Shown here piece after piece: positions 18,260 through 25,984 of a stretch of 51,453 nucleotides of DNA. The number at the start of each line of letters is the position of its first letter. Positions within the stretch are counted from its first letter, which is position 1. The stretch spans positions 1-51,453 of the forward strand of contig NZ_JAPSKQ010000029.1 in NCBI RefSeq assembly GCF_031181555.1, written 5' to 3'. The DNA comes from Streptomyces sp. (lineage in GTDB: Bacteria > Actinomycetota > Actinomycetes > Streptomycetales > Streptomycetaceae). Below the pieces are notes generated by a model. That model made no database searches, was not told where the DNA came from, and worked only from the letters and a program-made list of their open reading frames with translations. The position numbers were made by a program, and so were the translations under genes.

Positions 18260-19456
18260 ATGACCAGCGAACATCGACGCCACTGCATAACCCCCCCGTA
18301 TCTGCTCGAAAAACTGCTGAGAAGCGATGACGGCGAGGTCCGTCAAGCCGCGCTGAACACCTTGCTCACCACGGCCCACCTGCGCGGCGAGCGAGCGGTG
18401 CGAGCAGCCTTCCCCGGTGTCGCCACTCCCGGCAACGCGCGTAGGACGGTTTACGACTGCCGGAACACCACGTCTCTGCCCTTCGCGGTTGTCGCGCGGT
18501 CCGAGGACGGGCCGGAATCGGCCGACGTCTCCGTCAACCGGGCATTCGACATGCTCGGCAAGACTCGGGATTTCTTCCAGCGGGTGTACGCCCGGAACTC
18601 GATCGACGGTCACGGGATGCGCCTGGACGGATACGTCCACTACGGCTACGAGTTCGCCAACGCATTCTGGGACGGACGCCAAATGGTGTTCGGTGACGGC
18701 GACGGTCGCATCTTCTCCGACCTCACCGGCTCGATCTCCGTGATCGCCCATGAACTGGGGCACGGGGTGACCGAGCACACCGCGGGGCTCGAGTACCACA
18801 ACCAGTCCGGAGCCCTGAACGAGTCCATGTCGGACGTGTTCGGGGCGATGGTCGAGCAGTGGACGCTGGGTCAGACCGCCGAGCAGGCGGACTGGCTGAT
18901 CGGCCGTGAGGTCTTCACCCCTCAGATCGAGGCCGACGCGCTGCGGTCGATGAAGGCTCCCGGTCATGCGTGGAACACCGAGAAGTTCGGCAAGGACCCC
19001 CAGCCGGACCACATGTCCAAGTACCTCAACATGCCGGACACCTACGAGGGGGACTGGGGTGGGGTGCACTACAACTCCGGCATCCCGAACAAGGCGTTCT
19101 ACCTGACGGCGGCGACCATCGGCGGGTACTCGTGGGAGGCCCCCGGACTCATCTGGTACGAGGCCCTCAAGGCGTCCAACAGCGAGACACGCTTCCAGGA
19201 GTTCGCGGACACCACGTACCGGAAGGCCGGAGAGCTGTACGAGACCGGCAGCGCCGAACAGATGGCCGTGCTGGGGGCGTGGCAGGAGGTCGGCATCTCG
19301 ATCACCGGGGTCTCGGCCGGGCTCGCAAGGGCACGCAATCGCGCAGCCGGCCAGAACGGGGACGCCCTCGCGACGGTCAGGGCGCTGACGGCCCAGGTGC
19401 AGGAGTTGAGCCGGGACGTGGCCGCGCTCAAGGGACGCGTGACAACCGGCCGTTGA
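18260..19456 (+). CDS. M4 family metallopeptidase, protealysin type
   Basis: The 398-residue enzyme is a thermolysin-fold zinc endopeptidase. Zinc ligands are His164 and His168 in HELGH and Glu188 in NESMSD; His270 in GVHYNSG matches the catalytic histidine. It has no Sec signal and only a short N-terminal propeptide beginning RRHCITPPYLLEKLL, the mark of protealysin-type members, which act inside the producer or its target rather than after Sec export. The C-terminal 45 residues extend beyond the usual domain and form a likely coiled coil (LATVRALTAQVQELSRDVAA). The ATG at 18260 is set by alignment with the propeptide; the ribosome binding site is weak. An emfourin-type gene follows 74 bases later. 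Confidence 0.92.
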   Translation: MTSEHRRHCITPPYLLEKLLRSDDGEVRQAALNTLLTTAHLRGERAVRAAFPGVATPGNARRTVYDCRNTTSLPFAVVARSEDGPESADVSVNRAFDMLGKTRDFFQRVYARNSIDGHGMRLDGYVHYGYEFANAFWDGRQMVFGDGDGRIFSDLTGSISVIAHELGHGVTEHTAGLEYHNQSGALNESMSDVFGAMVEQWTLGQTAEQADWLIGREVFTPQIEADALRSMKAPGHAWNTEKFGKDPQPDHMSKYLNMPDTYEGDWGGVHYNSGIPNKAFYLTAATIGGYSWEAPGLIWYEALKASNSETRFQEFADTTYRKAGELYETGSAEQMAVLGAWQEVGISITGVSAGLARARNRAAGQNGDALATVRALTAQVQELSRDVAALKGRVTTGR

Positions 19457-19530
19457 CGTCGCGGCACCCGGCGGCCGACGTCGGGTGCCTCTGCGGGAAC
19501 AGCGGAAGTGGTGGACGGCTGAGAGGTGTC

Positions 19531-19848
19531 ATGAGGGTTACTTTGGCAACGCACGGCGGGCTGGCGGCGCCGGTCATCGCCGGCCTCCCGCCGGACGTGG
19601 TGGACACCGACGCGCTGCCCGAGAGCGCCGCGGCCGAGTTGTCCCGACTGGTGGCCGCGGCCGTCCCGGCGACTGCGACGGCCGCGGGAGACCGGGAGTC
19701 CCACAGGCGCGCACCGGATGCCATGAGCTACTCGATCACGGTCGAGGAGGGCGGCCACTCGTCCGTTCTCGTACAGTCCGACTCGGACATGTCTCCAGAG
19801 TTCGCGGCGTTGCTGCGGTGGCTCAAGGAGCATGGTGGGCGGAAGTGA
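19531..19848 (+). CDS. Emfourin-type inhibitor of the M4 peptidase
   Basis: The 105-residue product has the emfourin pattern: a first strand followed by a Gly-Gly turn (RVTLATHGGLAAP), an Ala-rich helix after DALPESAAAELSRLV, a strand with YSITVEEGG, and a C-terminal LLRWL. Emfourin is the slow, tight protein inhibitor of protealysin, encoded beside it in Serratia. The order peptidase then inhibitor is kept here, and the hairpin at 19859-19899 closes the pair as one operon. It presumably protects the cell from the unsecreted peptidase. Identification is from pattern plus neighbour. Confidence 0.8.
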   Translation: MRVTLATHGGLAAPVIAGLPPDVVDTDALPESAAAELSRLVAAAVPATATAAGDRESHRRAPDAMSYSITVEEGGHSSVLVQSDSDMSPEFAALLRWLKEHGGRK

Positions 19849-19858
19849 GAGAGGAAAT

Positions 19859-19899
19859 CGAGGCACGTCGCCGTCCGCAGCAGACGACGACGTGCCTCG
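19859..19899 (+). terminator. 12-bp hairpin after the M4-emfourin operon
   Basis: CGAGGCACGTCG (19859-19870) pairs perfectly with CGACGTGCCTCG (19888-19899) across a 17-base loop, 10 bases after the stop. Confidence 0.7.
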
Positions 19900-20173
19900 G
19901 CGGCTGACCGATGAAAATCCTTGGCTTTTCATGCTAGTTTCAGAGCCTTTCCCCGTCCTGTCCGGCCGACAGAACGCCGGAGGCGAAGCCGGCGAAATCC
20001 CGGGTAATGACATTTTTACTCGAATCGCTGATTTTCGGCATGCGACCGGAGAACACCGATCCAGGGGCGATCATGCCGGGTCCGACGTAACCTGGTGTAC
20101 AAGTCGCGCTCCAGCCAGGCTTTCTGACAGGTCGGTGAGCATGGAGATGAACAGCGAGAAGCGGTGAATCCTC
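19900..20173 (+). promoter_or_regulatory. AT-richer leader before the tail-fibre gene
   Basis: Bases 19905-20060 are clearly richer in A and T than the surroundings and include the dyad TGAAAA...TTTTCA (19911-19930). This is the expected place for the eCIS block 1 promoter. No box assignment is safe. Confidence 0.4.
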
Positions 20174-22378
20174 ATGACTTTGGCTCGCAGCCACTACACG
20201 CAAGCGAACAATTACTCGTCGGAGGCGCAGAATTGCACTGATGTCGAGAACTACCTGACACCATTGGGGATGGCGGCAAATTCTGCCCTGCACATCTCAG
20301 GAGTGGCTGACGGCCTGTGGGTGAGCGCGGCGAGGGACGCTGCCGAGGTCAAGATCTCCCCAGGAACAGCGCTCGATTCCCAGGGCCGCGTCGTCGTAGT
20401 GGCCGAAGGGGGCGTGGTGGTGACCGACACCCCGGGCGGTACTGCCGAGGAGCTGCACACGCTTCCGGTGCGGGCGGAGGGGGCGGCTCTGCCAACCACC
20501 GGCCGCGCGCCGGGCGACTACCGGCTGACGGTGAGCTGGCGCGAGATCGAGGGCTCCTTCGAGGTGATGGGAACGCAACAGTCAGGGCTGCTGCAGGCTC
20601 CTTGGCTCCGTCTCGTACCGGCGGCCGAGAGTACGGGGCAGCAGGTGGTGCTGGCGCAGGTGACGCTGGGGACCGGCGGCGTGGTGAAAGGCGTCGTGGT
20701 GGGGTCCCGACGCGCCGCTGGAGTCACTGCCGAGAGCCTGGAACTGCGCCGTCCGCTGCTGGAGGGCGGAGCCGTGTCGAGCGTCGGCCATGTGACCGCC
20801 GCCGGCCTCGCGGCCAGTCCCGGCGGTGGTGTCGAGCTGAAGGTGGTGTCGGCCGACGGCTCCGGGCAACTGGCTCTGTCCGTCGACGGGGCCAGCAGGA
20901 AGGTGCGGATGCCTGCGGGTGTGGAGGTCGACTCGGGGCCGGTCGACTGCGCCGGAGGGATCCGCGTCAGCTCCACCGCGTCCGGCTTCGACACCGGGCT
21001 CCAGTTGCGGAACACGGCCTCCGGGAGCAGAACCTACGGGATGTACGCGGGCGCCGACGGCGGCTGGCACCTCGCCGACAAGGACGCCGCTTCCCGCGAC
21101 CGGCTCCTGATCGACCAGGCCGGCAATGTGGCGATCGGCTCCACCCAGCCCAAGCGAAGTCTCCACGTCGAGGGGACGGAGGTGCACAGCGGCGGCTCGG
21201 CGGGCGGCTTCTCCTTCGCCGACCGCACCGCGTCCTCCGGCGCGTTCGTCGAGAACCCGAGCGCGGGCCAGCGCTGGCGCTGGTACGCGCAGGGCGGGCA
21301 CGCCCGCCTGTGGTCGGGCACGGACCAGATCGCGATCGGCACGGGCGACGACGGTGACGCCCTCGACGTCCCGCGCCGCATGCGGGTACGCCAGGGGAGC
21401 GACTCCTCGGCCGGCATCTGGTTCCGGCAGCAGTCCTCCGGCACCGACAACGGCTTCGTCGGCATGCGGGACACCGGACACATCGGCCTCTACGGCCCGA
21501 CCGCCGGCTGGGGTCTCGTGATGGACACCACCAGCGGCAAGGTCCGCACCAACTCCCTGGAGACCGGACCTCTCAACGCACGGCGTGTGGACACGGGATA
21601 CGTCAACACGGTCACCTCCCCCGGTTACCTGGCGGCGACTGTTGAGGGGGCGCTGAGTGTCCAGGGCCACACGGGCTACACCGCCCTCTCCCTGCTGGGA
21701 ACGCTGAGCGCCCAGGGCCACGCGGGCTACACCACCCTCTCCCTGCTGGGAACGGCGGATCTGAAGAACCACGCGGGCAGCAAGTACACGGTCATGCACC
21801 TCACCCAGCAGACGCCCGGGCACCTGGCACTCGACGTGAACGGCGGACCGATCGTCGTCCGCAGGACCCAGGGCAGCTCCTACTCCATCTGGGCAGCACA
21901 GGCCGTCTACTCGAACCAGGCACTGGTCAGCCGCGACCACATGGTGACGGTCGACCACCCTCTGGACCCCGTGAACAAGACCCTTTCGCACTCGGCGGTG
22001 CAGGCACCGGACATGACGACCCTGTACGACGGCACCGTCGTCACCGACGAGCAAGGTGAGGCCACGGTGTACCTGCCGGCGTACGTAGAGGCGTTCAGCC
22101 ACGATTTCCGTTACCAGCTCACCCCGATCGCCGACCGGCCCGTGATGGCAACCCTGGTCCGAGAGCTCGAGGAAAGCAGCTTCACCCTCCGTACCGACGC
22201 GCCCGCCACCAAGGTCTGCTGGCAGGTGAGCGGCAAGCGGCACGACGCGTGGGCGAAGGAGAACCGCCTTGTGGCCGAAGCCGACAAGCCGGGAGAAGAG
22301 CAGAGGACGGGAGAGTTCGCGATGCCCCCCGCCGCCGCCCCCATGCACGCCACCACTCCCGACACGAGGGGACGTTAG
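20174..22378 (+). CDS. eCIS tail-fibre protein
   Basis: The 734-residue protein begins TLARSHYTQANNYSS and has a beta-rich N-terminal third (about 1-230) suited to baseplate attachment, a long repetitive shaft (about 230-590) including two tandem 17-residue repeats at 494-527, and a C-terminal head with KTLSHSAVQAPDMTTLYDG, VTDEQGEATVYLP and FRYQLTPI. That last pattern is widespread at the end of fibre-like proteins. In eCIS the fibre (Afp13/Pvc13 position) recognises the target surface. The ATG at 20174 has only a weak purine run before it. It is the first gene of eCIS block 1 and is followed after two bases by a small coiled-coil gene. Confidence 0.8.
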   Translation: MTLARSHYTQANNYSSEAQNCTDVENYLTPLGMAANSALHISGVADGLWVSAARDAAEVKISPGTALDSQGRVVVVAEGGVVVTDTPGGTAEELHTLPVRAEGAALPTTGRAPGDYRLTVSWREIEGSFEVMGTQQSGLLQAPWLRLVPAAESTGQQVVLAQVTLGTGGVVKGVVVGSRRAAGVTAESLELRRPLLEGGAVSSVGHVTAAGLAASPGGGVELKVVSADGSGQLALSVDGASRKVRMPAGVEVDSGPVDCAGGIRVSSTASGFDTGLQLRNTASGSRTYGMYAGADGGWHLADKDAASRDRLLIDQAGNVAIGSTQPKRSLHVEGTEVHSGGSAGGFSFADRTASSGAFVENPSAGQRWRWYAQGGHARLWSGTDQIAIGTGDDGDALDVPRRMRVRQGSDSSAGIWFRQQSSGTDNGFVGMRDTGHIGLYGPTAGWGLVMDTTSGKVRTNSLETGPLNARRVDTGYVNTVTSPGYLAATVEGALSVQGHTGYTALSLLGTLSAQGHAGYTTLSLLGTADLKNHAGSKYTVMHLTQQTPGHLALDVNGGPIVVRRTQGSSYSIWAAQAVYSNQALVSRDHMVTVDHPLDPVNKTLSHSAVQAPDMTTLYDGTVVTDEQGEATVYLPAYVEAFSHDFRYQLTPIADRPVMATLVRELEESSFTLRTDAPATKVCWQVSGKRHDAWAKENRLVAEADKPGEEQRTGEFAMPPAAAPMHATTPDTRGR
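21653..21754 (+). repeat. Tandem 51-bp repeat in the fibre shaft
   Basis: Two 51-base units (21653-21703 and 21704-21754) encode LSVQGHTGYTALSLLGT and LSAQGHAGYTTLSLLGT. They differ at only a few bases. A diverged third unit with NHAGSKYTVMHL follows. Confidence 0.85.
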
Positions 22379-22380
22379 TC

Positions 22381-22620
22381 ATGCCACAGGATCCTCAGGC
22401 GCGTCTGGCCGAGCTCCGGCAGGAGTACCGAGCCGGGGAGGAGCAGCTCGGCCGGCTGGTGCGGCACGAGGCCGAGCTCCGGGAGACCCTGCTGCGCATC
22501 AGCGGAGCGGTCCAGGTGCTCGAGGAGCTGACCGGCCCGGACGGGGAGCCGAAGGCGGAGGGCGGCCCCGGCGACGCGCCGCGGGGCGCCGGCCCCGTCA
22601 GGACAGATCCAGGCAGCTGA
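22381..22620 (+). CDS. Small coiled-coil protein downstream of the fibre
   Basis: The 79-residue product is a helix for residues 5-50 (RLAELRQEYRAGEEQLGRLV and on) with heptad spacing, then a Gly/Pro-rich tail. It begins two bases after the fibre stop and is surely co-translated with it. A fibre chaperone or trimeric attachment factor is plausible; nothing shows it directly. Its 3' end overlaps the opposed gene by 23 bases. Confidence 0.65.
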   Translation: MPQDPQARLAELRQEYRAGEEQLGRLVRHEAELRETLLRISGAVQVLEELTGPDGEPKAEGGPGDAPRGAGPVRTDPGS

Positions 22621-22993
22621 GGACGTCGACCGTCGCCGGTTCGGCGCCGGTGTTCTCGATGCCCAACGCCCGCGGCGTGCCGATCTCCTTCAGCACGTCG
22701 GCTCCACTGATCAGCAGTGTCCCCGCGACACTGATCCAGTTCTCCTCGCCGTCGCCGGTCTCCGACGGGTTGGGGCGGACGCGTACCGTGGCGGACTCGC
22801 CGGACTCCGTGCTCGCCCGCACCGCGAGCAGGACGGGCGTTCCGTCCTGAGGCAGCAGGGAGACGTCGCGCGAGGCGCCCTGGTCCAGGGTCACCGTGGC
22901 CACGGCGTACGACTCGACCTCGAGCTCCGACGTCAGGGAGAGGGCGGGGCCCTCTTCGATCAGGACGGACGAGGTCACGGACAGTTTCACCAC
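22598..22993 (-). CDS. Opposed beta-rich protein inside the eCIS cluster
   Basis: The 131-residue product starts at a GTG seven bases after GGAGG. It is almost all short strands (VTSSVLIEEGPALSLTSE, VESYAVATVTLDQG, NWISVAGTLLISG, RALGIENTG) with no membrane or signal segment, suggesting a beta-sandwich. I know no family. It is transcribed against the fibre and sheath operons and diverges from the sheath gene, so it may be controlled from the same 168-base gap (22994-23161). Confidence 0.65.
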   Translation of the reverse strand: MVKLSVTSSVLIEEGPALSLTSELEVESYAVATVTLDQGASRDVSLLPQDGTPVLLAVRASTESGESATVRVRPNPSETGDGEENWISVAGTLLISGADVLKEIGTPRALGIENTGAEPATVDVLSCLDLS

Positions 22994-23083
22994 GGCTAGC
23001 CTCCAACTCGCTCCGCTCGGCACACCTGGGTCGAGTATTCGCACGGCGGTGTCACCCGTGCGTCACCCTCGCGTCCGGGCCGT

Positions 23084-23103
23084 GCGTGACGTCGTCGTCA
23101 CGC
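23084..23103. promoter_or_regulatory. Inverted repeat before the sheath operon
   Basis: GCGTGACG (23084-23091) and CGTCACGC (23096-23103) flank TCGT, 58 bases before the sheath ATG and in the gap shared with the divergent 131-residue gene. GTGCGTCAC-like words also occur at 23058-23066. Candidate operator. Confidence 0.4.
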
Positions 23104-23161
23104 CCCGGTGACGGGCGCGAGGCAGGGTCCCGTACGACAGACCGTCGTGGAGGGAGCCACC

Positions 23162-24682
23162 ATGCCACAACCTCGCCTCGCTGGTCCGGGCGTCTACGTC
23201 ACGGAGCGTCCGAGCGGCAGCAGGGCCGTCACCGGGGTCTCCACCTCCGTCACCGCCTTCGTCGGCCGGACCGCCCGCGGCCCGGTGGGTGAGCCGGTGA
23301 CGGTCCGCTCCATGGCCGAGTTCACCCAGGTGTTCGGAGGGTTGTGGCGTGAGAGCGGGCTGTCCTACGCGGTGCGCGACTTCTACCTCAACGGCGGTAG
23401 CACCGCGCTGGTGGTCCGTGCCGCCGGCGGCGCCGGCCTCGCCCGGCTGGACGCCGGCGGCCTCCAGCTCAAGGCGTCCGGCCCGGGCTCGTGGGGCAAT
23501 CACCTGTGGGTCGAGGTCGTCCACCCGGGACAGGGTCACACCCGGGAGCTGGCGCGGGCCGACGGCGGGACGGAAGATGACGAGGTCTTCCACCTGCGCA
23601 TCGGGGAAGGCGACGACGGCTCACCCCGCGAGGAGTTCCTGAACCTGACCGTGGCCGACGGCCCTCGACGCGTGGACATCGTGCTCCAGGCGTCACAGCT
23701 GGTACGGGTCGACCGTCCTCCCGAGCCTCCGGCCCGCCCGTCCAAGGGCGTCTACCGGGTTCTCCAGGCGGGCACGGCGACCGACGGCGGGGCGCTCACC
23801 GCGGCCGACTACACCGGCGGGAAGGGGCTCGGCGCCCTGGCGACGGGGGACTTCAACCTGCTGTGCCTTCCGCCGTCCGACCCGGGTGGTGAACTGCCCG
23901 CACAGGTGTGGTCGGACGCCCTGGACTTCTGCCACCGGCGCAGAGCGGTCCTGCTGGTGGACCCGCCGCCCACGATCGTGCCACGCGACGCCCCGGCCTG
24001 GCTGGAGAAGCTGTCCCTGTCGGGCCTGGCGACCCGCAACGGCGTTTTCTACCTCCCCCGTGTCCGCGCGGCCGACCCGTTGCGCGACGGCGCGATCGGC
24101 GAGTTCGTGCCCAGTGGCGCGATCGCCGGGGTGATGACGCGTACCGATGCGACCAGGGGTGTGTGGAAGGCCCCGGCGGGCATGGACGCCGGAATCCTCG
24201 GTGCGGCCGGACTGTCCCACCCGATGACGGACGGCGACAGCGACGAGCTCAACCCGCTGGGGATCAACTGCCTGCGCTCGTTCCCCCAGGCCGGGTCGGT
24301 GGTGTGGGGGGCCCGCACCCTGCGCGGCGCCGACGCCCTGGCCGACGAGTACAAGTACGTGCCGGTGCGCCGCCTCGCCCTCTTCCTGGAGGAGAGCCTG
24401 AGACGCGGCACCCAGTGGGTGGTGTTCGAACCCAACGACGAGCGGCTGTGGAGTCAGATCCGCACCTCGCTGGGGGCCTTCATGCAGGATCTCTTCCGGC
24501 AGGGCGCCTTCCAGGGAAAGACCCCGCGCGACGCCTACTTCGTGGCCTGCGACGCCGAGACGACCACGCAGTACGACATCGACCGCGGCATCGTGAACAT
24601 CAGTGTCGGCTTCGCCCCCCTCAAGCCGGCCGAGTTCGTCGTCATCGGAATCCAGCAGAAGACTGCCGAAGCGGCAGGATGA
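23162..24682 (+). CDS. eCIS contractile sheath protein
   Basis: The 506-residue protein is a phage-tail sheath homologue (Afp2-4/Pvc2-4 type). It begins with a typical GPGVYVTERPSGSRAVTGVS, has SVTAFVGRTARGPVGEPV, a variable middle (about 90-230), and the conserved C-terminal domain with VPVRRLALFLEESLRRGTQW, VFEPNDERLWSQI and a final INISVGFAPLKPAEFVV. The last strand joins neighbouring subunits in known sheaths. The ATG follows GGAGGGA by six bases. A single sheath gene is normal for actinobacterial eCIS, in contrast to three in Afp and PVC. First gene of the main structural operon. Confidence 0.97.
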   Translation: MPQPRLAGPGVYVTERPSGSRAVTGVSTSVTAFVGRTARGPVGEPVTVRSMAEFTQVFGGLWRESGLSYAVRDFYLNGGSTALVVRAAGGAGLARLDAGGLQLKASGPGSWGNHLWVEVVHPGQGHTRELARADGGTEDDEVFHLRIGEGDDGSPREEFLNLTVADGPRRVDIVLQASQLVRVDRPPEPPARPSKGVYRVLQAGTATDGGALTAADYTGGKGLGALATGDFNLLCLPPSDPGGELPAQVWSDALDFCHRRRAVLLVDPPPTIVPRDAPAWLEKLSLSGLATRNGVFYLPRVRAADPLRDGAIGEFVPSGAIAGVMTRTDATRGVWKAPAGMDAGILGAAGLSHPMTDGDSDELNPLGINCLRSFPQAGSVVWGARTLRGADALADEYKYVPVRRLALFLEESLRRGTQWVVFEPNDERLWSQIRTSLGAFMQDLFRQGAFQGKTPRDAYFVACDAETTTQYDIDRGIVNISVGFAPLKPAEFVVIGIQQKTAEAAG

Positions 24683-24698
24683 TCCCGGAAGGTGCGAC

Positions 24699-25220
24699 AT
24701 GGCCGACTTCACCGTCAACGCGACGCGCTTCGACCCCTACAAGAATTTCAAGTTCCGGGTCCGGTGGGACGGCCGGTACGTGGCCGGGGTGAGCAAGGTG
24801 AGCGCCCTGAAGCGGACCACGGAAGTCGTCAGGCACCGCCACGGCGGTGATCCGAGCAGCAGCCGGAAGTCGCCGGGGCGCACCGAGTACGACGCCATCA
24901 CGCTCGAACGCGGAGTCACACACGACCCGGAGTTCGAACAGTGGGCCGGGAAGGTGTGGAACTGGGGGGCCGGGCTCGGTGCCGAGACGTCCCTCAAGGA
25001 TTTCCGCAAGGACGTGATCATCGAGGTCTACAACGAGGCGGGACAGCTGGCCCTCGCGTACAAGGTGTACCGGTGCTGGGTGTCGGAGTTCCACGCCCTG
25101 CCCGATCTCGACGCCAACGCCAACGCCGTGGCGATTCAGTCGATCAAGCTGGAGAACGAGGGATGGGAACGCGACACCACGGTGACGGAGCCGGTGGAAC
25201 CCTCGTTCGTCGAGCCGTGA
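24699..25220 (+). CDS. eCIS inner tube protein
   Basis: The 173-residue product is a tail-tube/Hcp-like subunit (Afp1/5 type): DPYKNFKFRVRWDGRYVAGV, then EYDAITLERGVTHDPEFEQW, a helix with FRKDVIIEVYNEAG and a last strand with AIQSIKLENEGWER. Stacked hexamers of this protein form the channel that carries cargo. It has GGAAGG before the ATG, lies 16 bases after the sheath, and its stop overlaps the next GTG. Confidence 0.95.
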   Translation: MADFTVNATRFDPYKNFKFRVRWDGRYVAGVSKVSALKRTTEVVRHRHGGDPSSSRKSPGRTEYDAITLERGVTHDPEFEQWAGKVWNWGAGLGAETSLKDFRKDVIIEVYNEAGQLALAYKVYRCWVSEFHALPDLDANANAVAIQSIKLENEGWERDTTVTEPVEPSFVEP

Positions 25221-25984
25221 GCCGCGTCCGTCCGCCCGGTCGGGCGGCGGAGCAGCAGTACGGCGTGCGCGACCTCGCCGAGCCGGAACTGCTGCTGGAG
25301 GCCTGGGACCAGGCGTCGGTGGCGCCCGTCGCGGGGCGCGGAGCGGTCCTGGTCCAGCTCGCGGGCCTGTGCCCGGATCTCGACTCGGTGCTCGATCTGG
25401 GGGTGGGTGAGTGCGCCGCACTCGCGGCACTCGCCCACGCGACGGCGTTCGGCCGTGAGGTGGCGGGGGTGATCACCTGCTCGTCGTGCGGGGAGCTGCT
25501 CTCCGCGCAGGTCTCGCTGCCCAACACGGAGGAACTCCTGACGGCCGCGACGGCCGGTCCCCGGCAAGCGGCCGTCGGGGAGTTCACCGTGCGCGCACCG
25601 ACCACGAGGGACCTGCTCGCGGCGGCGGCGACGCCTGACCGTGCGTGCGCCGTCCTGCTGTCCCGCTGCGTGCGCCGCGGTGACGGAAGCCCCGTCGACC
25701 CCGCGCAGCTCACCCAAGAGGAGGCATCGCTCCTGGACGAGGCGGCGGAGGCGATCACCGCCGCCACGATGACGACCCTGTGCGTGCGGTGCCCGGCCTG
25801 CGGCGAACAGGTACGCGCCGCGCTGGACACCGCGGCCGTGCTCTGGGACCGCGTCGACATCGCCGCTCCCGCGCTGATGGAGGAGGTCGCCGTCCTCGCC
25901 CGGGCCTTCGGGTGGAGCGAGGCGGACCTCCTGGCGATGCCGGCGGCCCGCAGGGCCGCCTATCTCGAACGGGTGGAGACGTGA
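25217..25984 (+). CDS. T4 gp51-like baseplate hub assembly chaperone
   Basis: The 255-residue product matches the T4-type hub assembly chaperone family by position and pattern: an N-terminal helical part with LLEAWDQA, a zinc-ribbon half C88-S-S-C91 within VAGVITCSSCGELLSAQVSL, and a second Cys cluster (C189, C192-P-A-C195). The C-terminal part is helical, with FGWSEADLLAMPAARRAAYL, a common ending for this family. The GTG start overlaps the tube stop by four bases, so it is translationally coupled. It is probably needed to build the baseplate, not part of the particle. Confidence 0.75.
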   Translation: MSRVRPPGRAAEQQYGVRDLAEPELLLEAWDQASVAPVAGRGAVLVQLAGLCPDLDSVLDLGVGECAALAALAHATAFGREVAGVITCSSCGELLSAQVSLPNTEELLTAATAGPRQAAVGEFTVRAPTTRDLLAAAATPDRACAVLLSRCVRRGDGSPVDPAQLTQEEASLLDEAAEAITAATMTTLCVRCPACGEQVRAALDTAAVLWDRVDIAAPALMEEVAVLARAFGWSEADLLAMPAARRAAYLERVET

